DNA of 17,416 bases. It comes from Treponema sp. UBA7590. Lineage in GTDB: Bacteria; Spirochaetota; Spirochaetia; Treponematales; Treponemataceae. The DNA lies in assembly GCA_002478955.1 (NCBI GenBank), contig DLKK01000076.1, positions 22,983 to 40,398 of the forward strand. Reading direction: 5' to 3'. How positions within the stretch are numbered: the stretch's first letter is position 1; each line of letters begins with the position of its first letter. The notes under the pieces are model-generated. The model searched no databases and was not told the origin of the DNA. It saw only the letters and a program-made list of their open reading frames with translations. Position numbers and translations under genes: made by a program. This document shows, piece after piece, positions 7,288 to 13,761 of the stretch.

Positions 7288-7320
7288 AAAAAGTCCGTGG
7301 CTGCGGTCGCGGACTTTTTT
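7288..7320 (+). terminator. Intercistronic terminator between binding protein and permeases
   Basis: AAAAAGTCCG (7288-7297) pairs with CGGACTTTTT (7310-7319), the stem continuing through G-U and G-C pairs around a CTGCGG loop and ending in a T-run. I see no new promoter before the permease at 7372, so partial read-through is expected. This is a common way to keep binding protein in excess over membrane subunits. Confidence 0.85.
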
Positions 7321-7371
7321 ATATTTTGCGGTTTTATACAAACCTGAAAAAAATTGAGAGGAACCAGTTTT

Positions 7372-8901
7372 ATGGTTGAAGCAAAATCAAGGAAAGCATT
7401 CTATTTTACAGCTTTCATTATTCCTTGTCTTATTCTTTATTTGATTTTCTTTATTACCCCTTTTTTTAGAGGAATTGGAATTTCGCTTACAAACTGGGAT
7501 GGTCTTACGCCAAAGACGCCTATCATTCTTGAGAAAAATGAATTTGAATCCAAAATTTTATACAGCGGAAATTTAAATCAGAAAGACAGAAATTATATTC
7601 AGTCAATTTATGAATACGATCCGCTTGATAATTCTTATAAGCGAAAAAGTATTGGTGGTGTTGCGCGAAAAAAACTTGAACGAATCGTAAAAAAAACAGG
7701 TTATGAACCTGAGCGTTATAAATTTGTCGGATTGGAAAACTACAAGAAAATCTTTACAGGAAAAATTGATAAAGATTTTTATCCACATAAAATGCGAATT
7801 GAAAAATTCACAGAAAGTTCAGAACTTCCTAGAATTATCCAGAAAAAGGATTTTCAGAATGAAGTCCTGAAAGGAATGGAAAAAAATTCTGAAGAATACA
7901 AGCTGCTTACAGAAGTCTACAAATTTGACGAAAAAACGAACGCATACAAGCTTGATTCAAAATATGATGAATTTGTTCTTACAGGATTTCTTTGGGATTT
8001 GCCGGGTGTTGGAAAGTCAATTCCGGAATCGAAAATTGATACGCTTATCCGGGCGTTGAAAAATTATGGACTAAAGCAGAATGCCTATGATATTCACAAT
8101 GTGGCAATCGATTTTGCAAATGAGAATGGGCTTTCTGAAAACAATAAGTCAGAAATCATAGAACTTTCAAATGAGATACTGAAGGTCTCAAAAATCAAGA
8201 AAGTCCTTGCGAAAAATTGGGTTGTTACGCAGCATAATATGGGTGTTGTTGGATTTACTCTGTTTTTTGCTTTCTTTTCTGTAATTGGAATCAACGTTCT
8301 GGCTTTTGCGCTTGCACTTGCATTGGACACAGGAATACGCGGACAAAAGATTTTGCGTACTATTTTCTTCCTGCCGAATGTTCTTTCCATGATTATTGTT
8401 GCACTTATCTGGTCAATGCTTTTCGTTCAGCTTCTGCCAGCAATCACAGGAATTGAAAAATGGATTTCTGACTCAAATAAGACCCCGTGGCTTCTTGTTC
8501 TTGTTGCTGTCTGGCAAGGTTGTGGTTATTACATGATTGTTTATCTGGCCGGGCTTCAGAATATTTCCACAGAAGTCATTGAAGCCGCAAAGATTGATGG
8601 AGCGACTGGCTGGCAGAGATTCAGGTATATCACTTTGCCTCTTATGATTCCGTCTCTTACAATTTCATTATTCCTTACAATTGCAAATGCGTTGAAGAGC
8701 TTTGATCTTATATACGCGATGATTGGACAAACCGGTTATGCAACAGGAACAGTTCCTTTTGTTATGGATATTTATTTTGATGCATTCTCTTTAAAGCAGG
8801 CTGGACTCTCTACTGCAAAGGCGATGGTTTTGTTCTTTGCGATTGTGGTTATCACAGGAATTCAGCTTTATGTGATGAAACGCAAGGAGGTTGAAGCATA
8901 A
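7372..8901 (+). CDS. ABC sugar permease with large extracytoplasmic insertion (MalF-like)
   Basis: A 509-residue inner-membrane permease (BPD_transp_1), much longer than the usual 290-300 residues. TM1 (about 8-35) leads into the family signature NWDG (41-44). The normal short link to FVGLENYKKIF (118-128) is expanded by about 72 residues, and a further 155 or so separate that element from TM2, which starts near 289. The remaining helices and the ATPase-docking EAA loop (EAAKIDGATGWQRFRYITLP) are normal. Residues 50-93 and 153-196 align without gaps and look like an internal duplication. The insertion is in the same loop as the P2 domain of E. coli MalF. The ATG at 7372 is chosen over a TTG at 7354 because AGAGG precedes it. 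It overlaps the next gene by one base. No ATPase gene is nearby, so a shared MsmK/UgpC-type ATPase elsewhere is likely. Confidence 0.9.
   Translation: MVEAKSRKAFYFTAFIIPCLILYLIFFITPFFRGIGISLTNWDGLTPKTPIILEKNEFESKILYSGNLNQKDRNYIQSIYEYDPLDNSYKRKSIGGVARKKLERIVKKTGYEPERYKFVGLENYKKIFTGKIDKDFYPHKMRIEKFTESSELPRIIQKKDFQNEVLKGMEKNSEEYKLLTEVYKFDEKTNAYKLDSKYDEFVLTGFLWDLPGVGKSIPESKIDTLIRALKNYGLKQNAYDIHNVAIDFANENGLSENNKSEIIELSNEILKVSKIKKVLAKNWVVTQHNMGVVGFTLFFAFFSVIGINVLAFALALALDTGIRGQKILRTIFFLPNVLSMIIVALIWSMLFVQLLPAITGIEKWISDSNKTPWLLVLVAVWQGCGYYMIVYLAGLQNISTEVIEAAKIDGATGWQRFRYITLPLMIPSLTISLFLTIANALKSFDLIYAMIGQTGYATGTVPFVMDIYFDAFSLKQAGLSTAKAMVLFFAIVVITGIQLYVMKRKEVEA
7519..7959 (+). repeat. Internal protein duplication in the permease (two 44-residue units)
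   Basis: Unit 1 (7519-7650, residues 50-93) and unit 2 (7828-7959, residues 153-196) align at a constant 103-residue offset. Twelve positions are identical, including Pro50/153, Phe58/161, Leu63/166, Tyr80/183, Asp83/186, Asn87/190, Tyr89/192, Lys90/193 and Ser93/196. Many others are conservative (Ile/Val, Glu/Asp, Tyr/Phe). The ends read IYEYDPLDNSYKRKS and VYKFDEKTNAYKLDS. Confidence 0.7.
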
Positions 8902-9737
8902 TGACTTTTTTGAAATGGGATATAAAGGAACAGACTGCAAAGGAGACTGTGCTTACTACTTGCATGGTTATTTTTGCCTTATTTTTTATTTATCCGCTTA
9001 TATTTGTAGTTATAAATTCGTTCCGGCCAAATGCTGATATTATTATAAATCCTACAGGTGTTCCGGCGAAACTTTTCTTTGGAAATTACGTTCAGGCATG
9101 GACTCAGATGAAATTTCCAAGCGTTTTTCTGAATACGCTTCTGGTTACTGTTTTTGGAACTGGCGGAATTATTATTACTTCTGCAATGTGTGCGTATGGA
9201 CTTGCCCGCTCGAAAACCAAAATTTCCTGGATTTTGTACGGATTTTTCTCGTTCTCGCTTGTAATTCCGTTCCAGATTATTATGGTTCCGATTGGAGTTC
9301 TTGCGGCCGACCTTCATCTTATGAGTGTTCCGGGGCTTATTCCAATGTATTGGGGCTTGGGTTGTCCGACTGCGATTTTTATGTTCCACGGTTTTATAAA
9401 GTCTGTTCCGCTTGAACTTGAAGAATCTGCGGCAATGGATGGAGCCGGAAGATTTTATATCTTCTTTAGGATTGTTCTTCCGCTTATCAAGACGATTATA
9501 GCTACAGTTGCTGTTATCGATGCTTTGTGGATTTGGAACGACTTTCTTTTGCCGTTGATTGTTGCAAAACAGGGAACAATCCAGCTTGCCCAGATGCGTT
9601 TTAATGGTCAGTTTATGAAGGAGTATGGCCCAATGTGCGCTTCACTTACGATTTCTTCGATTCCGATTATTGCTTTTTATCTTGCATTGCAAAAATACAT
9701 TATAAAAGGTATTGCGGCTGGAGCGGTAAAAGGTTAA
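8901..9737 (+). CDS. ABC sugar permease (MalG-like)
   Basis: A 278-residue inner-membrane permease, the usual length and six-helix plan of MalG-type carbohydrate permeases, and partner of the preceding MalF-like subunit. The EAA loop that docks the ATPase is ELEESAAMDGAGRFYIFFRI followed by VLPL, and the family segment VINSFRPNADI follows TM1. The ATG overlaps the preceding stop by one base (TAATG), and a strong AAGGAGG at 8884-8890 lies inside the upstream coding end. The stop is itself followed by an overlapping ATG and, ten bases on, by a chromate transporter gene. There is nothing to suggest truncation. Confidence 0.92.
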   Translation: MTFLKWDIKEQTAKETVLTTCMVIFALFFIYPLIFVVINSFRPNADIIINPTGVPAKLFFGNYVQAWTQMKFPSVFLNTLLVTVFGTGGIIITSAMCAYGLARSKTKISWILYGFFSFSLVIPFQIIMVPIGVLAADLHLMSVPGLIPMYWGLGCPTAIFMFHGFIKSVPLELEESAAMDGAGRFYIFFRIVLPLIKTIIATVAVIDALWIWNDFLLPLIVAKQGTIQLAQMRFNGQFMKEYGPMCASLTISSIPIIAFYLALQKYIIKGIAAGAVKG

Positions 9738-9751
9738 TGTTTTCTGTATGA
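9737..9751 (+). other. Four-codon mini-ORF bridging malG-like and CHR genes
   Basis: An ATG overlapping the permease stop (TAATG, 9735-9739) opens a Met-Phe-Ser-Val reading frame. Its TGA (9749-9751) overlaps the ATG of the next gene (9748-9750). The next gene has only a weak AAAGG 15 bases before its start, so the mini-ORF could relay terminating ribosomes onto it. It may equally be chance. Confidence 0.3.
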
Positions 9752-10341
9752 AAAACATTTATCTGGATCTTTATATCACTTTTGCAAAAATCGGTTCCCT
9801 TACTTTTGGTGGGGGAATTGCCATGCTTCCGATGATGCAAAATGAACTTATAGATAAAAAACAATGGGTTTCTGAAAATGAAATTCTTGACTACTATGCA
9901 ATTGGTCAGTCAACGCCTGGAATTATTGCCGTAAATGTAGCTACTTTTGTTGGTTATAAGAAGGCAGGAATTCTTGGCGGAATTGTTGCAACGCTTGGTG
10001 TGATTACTCCTTGCGTTGTGCTTATTACAATCCTTGCAAATCTTATTGATTCGATTGATCATTACCCGAATGTACAGAAGGCTTTGAAAGGAATAAATGT
10101 TGCAGTCTGTGCGCTTATTACAGATGCGACCCTTAATTTTGCAAAAAAGACTTCAAAGGGGGTGGTCAGCATTGTGTTAATGTTGCTTTCCTTCTGCCTG
10201 ATTTTCTTTTTTAATGTCAAATCGTATATTATTATCCTTGGGGCTGCTCTTGTCGCAGTTGCTGCTTATTTTATAGAAAAGAAATTCAAAAAAAATGATA
10301 AGAAAAATTCTTTAGAAATCAAGGCGGATTCAAATGACTAG
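9748..10341 (+). CDS. CHR-family (chromate) transporter, short subunit 1
   Basis: A 197-residue membrane protein of the chromate ion transporter family, short single-domain type, usually encoded as a pair that together equals one long ChrA. Signatures are FAKIGSLTFGGGIAMLPMMQ at the N-terminus and QSTPGIIAVNVATFVGYKKA after the first helices, with further hydrophobic helices and a basic C-terminal tail. The family is associated with chromate efflux coupled to sulfate or protons, but most short pairs are uncharacterised and the real substrate is unknown. It lies ten bases after the sugar permease and overlaps subunit 2 by eight bases, so it appears to be part of the sugar operon, an unusual partnership. 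Confidence 0.9.
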   Translation: MKNIYLDLYITFAKIGSLTFGGGIAMLPMMQNELIDKKQWVSENEILDYYAIGQSTPGIIAVNVATFVGYKKAGILGGIVATLGVITPCVVLITILANLIDSIDHYPNVQKALKGINVAVCALITDATLNFAKKTSKGVVSIVLMLLSFCLIFFFNVKSYIIILGAALVAVAAYFIEKKFKKNDKKNSLEIKADSND

Positions 10342-10918
10342 CGATGTAAGCCTTTTATGGCTGTTTTGTATCTTTTTTTATATCGGACTTTTTACAATCG
10401 GCGGCGGTCTTGTTGCGATAACTTTGATGCAGCAGACAATTGTTGATAGAGGACTTATTTCTGTTGACCAGTTTTATAATATGATTGCAATTTCTGAAAG
10501 TACGCCAGGTCCTGTCGGAGTTAATATGGCGACTTTCCTGGGATACAAATTTTACGGGATTCCAGGGGCAATCATAACTTCGCTAGGGCAAGTTCTTCCT
10601 TCGTTGATTACGATTCTGATTATTGCCCGAATAATCATAAAATTCAGGGAAAATAAATGCGTTCAGCACGTTTTTACATTTCTGCGCCCTGCCGCAACTG
10701 GAATGATTTTTGTGATTGCAGTGAATATGTGTATTAATATTCTTGTGAACGTTCCAGAAGATTTTAAAACTCTTTTTTCTGTGGTTGGCTGGAAAGAACT
10801 TTTTAACTGGATGAATCTTTCTATGTATTTTGTTTTTCTTTGGCTCAGAACGAAATTCAAGCTTCATCCTTTTTTTGTGGTCTGTGTTGGCGCTCTTTTT
10901 GGAGTTGTGTTTTTTTAG
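10334..10918 (+). CDS. CHR-family (chromate) transporter, short subunit 2
   Basis: A 194-residue partner of the previous protein, again one CHR domain: FYIGLFTIGGGLVAITLMQQ near the N-terminus and STPGPVGVNMATFLGYKFYG after it, then hydrophobic helices to the C-terminus. Paired short CHR subunits are thought to assemble with opposite membrane orientation. The start is an ATG overlapping the upstream stop (ATGACTAG), with AAGGCGG about eight bases before it. No convincing terminator follows before the deoD promoter. Substrate as uncertain as for subunit 1. Confidence 0.9.
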   Translation: MTSDVSLLWLFCIFFYIGLFTIGGGLVAITLMQQTIVDRGLISVDQFYNMIAISESTPGPVGVNMATFLGYKFYGIPGAIITSLGQVLPSLITILIIARIIIKFRENKCVQHVFTFLRPAATGMIFVIAVNMCINILVNVPEDFKTLFSVVGWKELFNWMNLSMYFVFLWLRTKFKLHPFFVVCVGALFGVVFF

Positions 10919-10957
10919 GCTAGAGTGCTGTCAATTTTTGTTTCTTGTTGCGTATTG

Positions 10958-10985
10958 TTGTTGATTAAAAAATCTGTGATATAAT
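10958..10985 (+). promoter_or_regulatory. Extended -10 promoter of deoD, implying a leaderless mRNA
   Basis: TTGTTG (10958-10963), 16 bp, and a perfect TATAAT (10980-10985) preceded by TG one base upstream (extended -10). The deoD ATG begins only six bases after the -10, so the transcript should begin at the start codon. No Shine-Dalgarno sequence is present. Confidence 0.7.
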
Positions 10986-10991
10986 AAAAGC

Positions 10992-11696
10992 ATGAGTACA
11001 CATATTAACGCGCCTGAGGGTGCAATTGCAGATAAAGTTCTTCTTCCCGGGGATCCGCTTAGGGCAAAATTTATTGCGGAAAATTTTCTTGAGTCTCCGA
11101 AATGTTACAATGAAGTGCGTGGAATGTATGGTTTTACAGGAACGTACAAGGGCGTTAAGGTTTCTGTTCAGGGAACTGGAATGGGGCAACCGTCGCTTTC
11201 TATTTATGTGAATGAGCTTTTCCGTTTTTATGGCGTCCAGAAAGCAATCCGCGTTGGAACAATCGGTTCTGTTCAGGATGAGATAAATCTAAAAGATACT
11301 GTCATTGCGAACGCGGCTTTTTCCGATTCGTATCTTTTGAATCAGCGTTTCGGTGGTTTGCATTATGCTCCGACATCAGATTTCGGGTTGCTTTACAATG
11401 CCTACAACAAGGCGAATGAACTTGGAATCAAGGTGAAGGTAGGACCGGTTGTTTCAAGCGATCGTTTTTACGATGATAACCAGAACTGGAAACTTTGGCA
11501 AAAGTATGGCGCAATTGGAATTGAGATGGAGTCTGCGGAACTTTTTACGTTGGCTGCGGAATTTCACAGAAAAGCCCTTTCAATTTTTACAGTAAGCGAT
11601 CATATTGTAAAAGGTGGCCAGACAACTGCGGAAGAGCGTGAAAAAACATTTAAAGATATGATGATACTTGCACTTGAAACGATAATTGTGGAATAA
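10992..11696 (+). CDS. deoD: Purine nucleoside phosphorylase, hexameric type
   Basis: A 234-residue cytoplasmic enzyme that splits purine (deoxy)nucleosides with phosphate to free base and (deoxy)ribose-1-phosphate. The length matches E. coli DeoD (239). Conserved parts are His4 in STHINAPEG, the phosphate-binding PGDPLRAKFIAENF, GTGMGQPSLSIYVNEL, RVGTIGSVQ, the nucleoside-binding GIEMESAELF, and the catalytic Asp203 in TVSDHIVKG. It is the first gene of a probable operon with the nucleotidyltransferase and ribF. The ATG directly follows a perfect -10 box, so translation may be leaderless. Together with PgeF at 3203 the window has two unrelated purine nucleoside phosphorylases. Confidence 0.95.
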   Translation: MSTHINAPEGAIADKVLLPGDPLRAKFIAENFLESPKCYNEVRGMYGFTGTYKGVKVSVQGTGMGQPSLSIYVNELFRFYGVQKAIRVGTIGSVQDEINLKDTVIANAAFSDSYLLNQRFGGLHYAPTSDFGLLYNAYNKANELGIKVKVGPVVSSDRFYDDNQNWKLWQKYGAIGIEMESAELFTLAAEFHRKALSIFTVSDHIVKGGQTTAEEREKTFKDMMILALETIIVE

Positions 11697-11735
11697 TGTA
11701 AGAATTACAAAAAAACTTTAATGGAGAAGAAAAAT

Positions 11736-12644
11736 ATGAAACCTACACTTTTAGTTCTTGCAGCGGGAATGGGCAGCCGTTACGGTGGAGTAAAGCAGAT
11801 TGACGCAGTTGGCAAGAACGGCGAATGTCTTCTTGATTTTGCTGCTTTTGATGCGAAAAAAGCTGGTTTTGGCAAAGTAGTTTATATAATCAGAAAAGAT
11901 ATAGAAAAAGATTTCCGGGAACGACTTTTTGACCGGGTTGCGCGCAATATGGATGCAGAATATGTTTTCCAGTCGCATGAAAGTCTTTTGACACCGGAGC
12001 AGATTAAACTTTCTGAAAAACGTATAAAGCCGTGGGGAACAGCGCATGCCGTTTTGTGCGCGGAAAAATCAATTCACGAGCCTTTTGCGGTAATAAATTC
12101 TGATGATTATTATGGCAGAAGCGCATTTGAGACTTTGGGAAAACATCTTTCTTCCATAAATAATGACTCTGTTGAGCATGCGATGGTTGGTTATGTCCTT
12201 GAAAAAACGATGAGCCGCAATGGTTCTGTAAGCCGCGGTGTATGCACTGTAAAAAACGGAAATCTTGTTTCAATTGTTGAAAACTTGAAAATTTATTTTG
12301 ATGGCGACAAAGTTGTGTCGGACATGGGCGACAGAAAGGAAATTCTTACCGGAAAAGAAACTGTAAGCATGAATCTCTTTGGTTTTAGTCCAAAAGCTTT
12401 TGAGGAATTCAACTTTTACTGGGAAAATTTTATTAAAAATAACGTTAAAGCGGAAAAAACTGAGGCGCTTCTGCCGGTTGTTGCAAGCGATATTATCAGG
12501 GATAAAAAAGGTTCTGTGAAAGTCTACACATCTGAGGAAAGCTGGTTTGGAATGACTTATCCGGAAGACCGTGAGAACGTAAAAAATGAAATCGCCAAAA
12601 AAATCTCTGAGGGATATTATCCTGAAATTTTATGGGAAAAATAA
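11736..12644 (+). CDS. Nucleotidyltransferase family protein (sugar-phosphate NTP transferase fold)
   Basis: A 302-residue protein with the N-terminal nucleotide-binding signature of sugar nucleotidyltransferases, LVLAAGMGSRYGGVKQ (residues 6-21), then PWGTAHAVLCA and a metal/substrate segment INSDDYYG with Asp123-Asp124. It should transfer an NMP to a sugar phosphate or similar phosphorylated substrate, but neither nucleotide nor sugar can be named. There is no C-terminal left-handed beta-helix of the GlmU or GlgC type. The ATG at 11736 is chosen over one at 11721 because GGAG (11723-11726) lies nine bases before it, inside the sequence the longer form would translate, and the shorter form starts right at the fold. 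It lies 39 bases after deoD and 3 bases before ribF, so it is probably co-transcribed with both. Confidence 0.8.
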   Translation: MKPTLLVLAAGMGSRYGGVKQIDAVGKNGECLLDFAAFDAKKAGFGKVVYIIRKDIEKDFRERLFDRVARNMDAEYVFQSHESLLTPEQIKLSEKRIKPWGTAHAVLCAEKSIHEPFAVINSDDYYGRSAFETLGKHLSSINNDSVEHAMVGYVLEKTMSRNGSVSRGVCTVKNGNLVSIVENLKIYFDGDKVVSDMGDRKEILTGKETVSMNLFGFSPKAFEEFNFYWENFIKNNVKAEKTEALLPVVASDIIRDKKGSVKVYTSEESWFGMTYPEDRENVKNEIAKKISEGYYPEILWEK

Positions 12645-12647
12645 TTC

Positions 12648-13220
12648 TTGAAAATCATCACTTGGGCTGACTTGCTGAATGAAGAAAATGAAAATCTTTT
12701 TTGGCAAAAAACAGCGGTTTCAATCGGTTCGTTTGACGGACCGCATAAAGGTCATTTTGCGATTTTTAATAAAATCCTGGATTTTTCGCGTCAGAATGGA
12801 ACTTTGAGTGGTCTTGTCACATTTGAAAAACCAGTTTCTTCTATAAAACAGGGCAATGATTACAAAGGTGACATTTCAACTTTGGAAGAACGCCTTGAAA
12901 TTTTCAGGAAACTTGGCTTCGATTTTGTTCTTGTGATTCATTTTGATGAGAAGTTCAAGCAGATTGAGGGAAGTGATTTTTTCCGCATATTAAAAGACAA
13001 ACTGAATTTGAAGTGCATCGTGGAAGGCGTGGATTTTTGCTGCGGGCATAACGGTTCTTTTGCAAAACCTCAGATTCAGGCTTTTTGCGCTGAAAATAAT
13101 ATTTCTTCATTTTTTATTGAACTTGTGAAAGAAGATGGAAAACGCATAAGCAGCACAATGATCCGAGAACTTCTTGCTGAAAAAAAAATTGATAAGGCAG
13201 AAAAGCTTTTGGGTTATTGA
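12648..13220 (+). CDS. ribF: RibF-like FAD synthetase (FMN adenylyltransferase) without riboflavin kinase domain
   Basis: A 190-residue protein matching the N-terminal adenylyltransferase half of RibF, which converts FMN plus ATP to FAD. It shows the nucleotidyltransferase motif SIGSFDGPHKGH (His-x-Gly-His type, residues 27-36), VEGVDFCCGHNGS, and the closing RISSTMIRELLAEKKIDKAEK helix that in full RibF precedes the kinase domain. It stops just there (LLGY). A bifunctional RibF is about 300 residues, and no GRxxGxPTAN-type kinase sequence follows before rpsO. The start is TTG: no in-frame ATG occurs before the catalytic motif, and GGGA lies ten bases upstream. Position before rpsO-pnp is the classical ribF position, which supports the name. 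Confidence 0.85.
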   Translation: MKIITWADLLNEENENLFWQKTAVSIGSFDGPHKGHFAIFNKILDFSRQNGTLSGLVTFEKPVSSIKQGNDYKGDISTLEERLEIFRKLGFDFVLVIHFDEKFKQIEGSDFFRILKDKLNLKCIVEGVDFCCGHNGSFAKPQIQAFCAENNISSFFIELVKEDGKRISSTMIRELLAEKKIDKAEKLLGY

Positions 13221-13252
13221 TTAATGCTTATGTTTTCTATAAACTTTTAATT

Positions 13253-13273
13253 ATCTGTTTTTACGGATTTTTT
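13253..13273 (+). terminator. Weak intrinsic terminator after ribF
   Basis: ATCTGT (13253-13258) pairs with ACGGAT (13263-13268, one G-U) around a TTTT loop, followed by T residues to 13273. The short stem suggests partial termination before rpsO. Confidence 0.45.
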
Positions 13274-13354
13274 GTGATTAATTTCCCTCGACCCGGAGAT
13301 TGACCTGCATTGATTCCGCTTATTCAGAGAAAATTATTTTAAGGGGTTCCAACA
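13274..13354 (+). promoter_or_regulatory. rpsO leader, candidate S15 autoregulatory region
   Basis: The Shine-Dalgarno AAGGGG (13341-13346) can pair with either TCCCT (13284-13288) or, through GGGTT (13344-13348), with GACCC (13290-13294), five base pairs each. Two mutually exclusive ways to mask the ribosome site resemble the logic of known S15-regulated leaders. I cannot show S15 binding, and no clear promoter is visible here. Confidence 0.3.
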
Positions 13355-13624
13355 ATGGCACTTGCAAAAGAAACAACACAGTCACTCGTATCTAAATACG
13401 GTGCAAAAGAAGGCGACACAGGTAATGTAAAAGTTCAGATTGCTCTTCTTACAGAAAGAACAAAGCAGCTTACAGAACACACAAAAAGATTTCCGAAAGA
13501 TGCTGGAGCAAAACGAGCTCTTCTTAAAGTTGTTGGTCAGCGTCGCAAGATGTTGAGATACTTTGAGCGCACAAACCTTGAAGGTTACCGTGCATTCATC
13601 AAGGAACTTGGACTTCGCAAGTAG
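13355..13624 (+). CDS. rpsO: 30S ribosomal protein S15
   Basis: An 89-residue ribosomal protein that binds 16S rRNA at the platform of the small subunit. The length is the standard one and the sequence is typical throughout: GDTGNVKVQIALLTERTKQL, the TEHTKRFPKDAGAKRALLKV segment and RRKMLRYFERTNLEGYRAFI near the end. The ATG follows AAGGGG. Terminator-flanked, and followed by pnp as in very many bacteria. Confidence 0.98.
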   Translation: MALAKETTQSLVSKYGAKEGDTGNVKVQIALLTERTKQLTEHTKRFPKDAGAKRALLKVVGQRRKMLRYFERTNLEGYRAFIKELGLRK

Positions 13625-13640
13625 TTCTTGTCCGCTAGTA

Positions 13641-13680
13641 AAAGCCTGTTGCCATACACCGTGGTGGCGCAGGCTTTTTT
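13641..13680 (+). terminator. Intrinsic terminator between rpsO and pnp
   Basis: AAAGCCTG (13641-13648) pairs exactly with CAGGCTTT (13670-13677), with an inner GCCA/TGG-containing stem and a T-run to 13680. The equivalent E. coli site is a partial terminator allowing read-through into pnp; the same is inferred here, since no clear pnp promoter is visible. Confidence 0.9.
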
Positions 13681-13695
13681 GTGCATAACGCGGTG

Positions 13696-13728
13696 CATCG
13701 CAAAGTTTCCTAGGAATATGGCGCGATG
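13696..13728 (+). promoter_or_regulatory. pnp leader stem-loop
   Basis: CATCGC (13696-13701) pairs with GCGATG (13723-13728), enclosing a perfect palindrome TTCCTAGGAA (13707-13716). It sits 33 bases before the pnp start. In E. coli a leader stem cut by RNase III lets PNPase repress itself; a similar use here is inference from position. Confidence 0.4.
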
Positions 13729-13761
13729 TAAAAGAAAGAATACGACATAAGGAAAGGTAAA

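Noticed and set aside
7354..7371. TTG start for the MalF-like permease
   Set aside because: It has no ribosome site; AGAGG just inside it serves the ATG at 7372.
8979..9389. A 136-residue open frame opposite the MalG-like permease
   Set aside because: It is Asn/Arg-rich low-complexity translation, fully antisense to a certain gene, with no domain.
12440..12450. A second near-copy of the ATAACGTTAT palindrome
   Set aside because: It is one mismatch away and lies inside the nucleotidyltransferase coding sequence; AACGTT cores are common by chance in this window.
13300..13326. Possible rpsO promoter TTGACC ... TATTCA
   Set aside because: The spacer is only 15 bp and the -10 is poor, so it is not listed as a feature.
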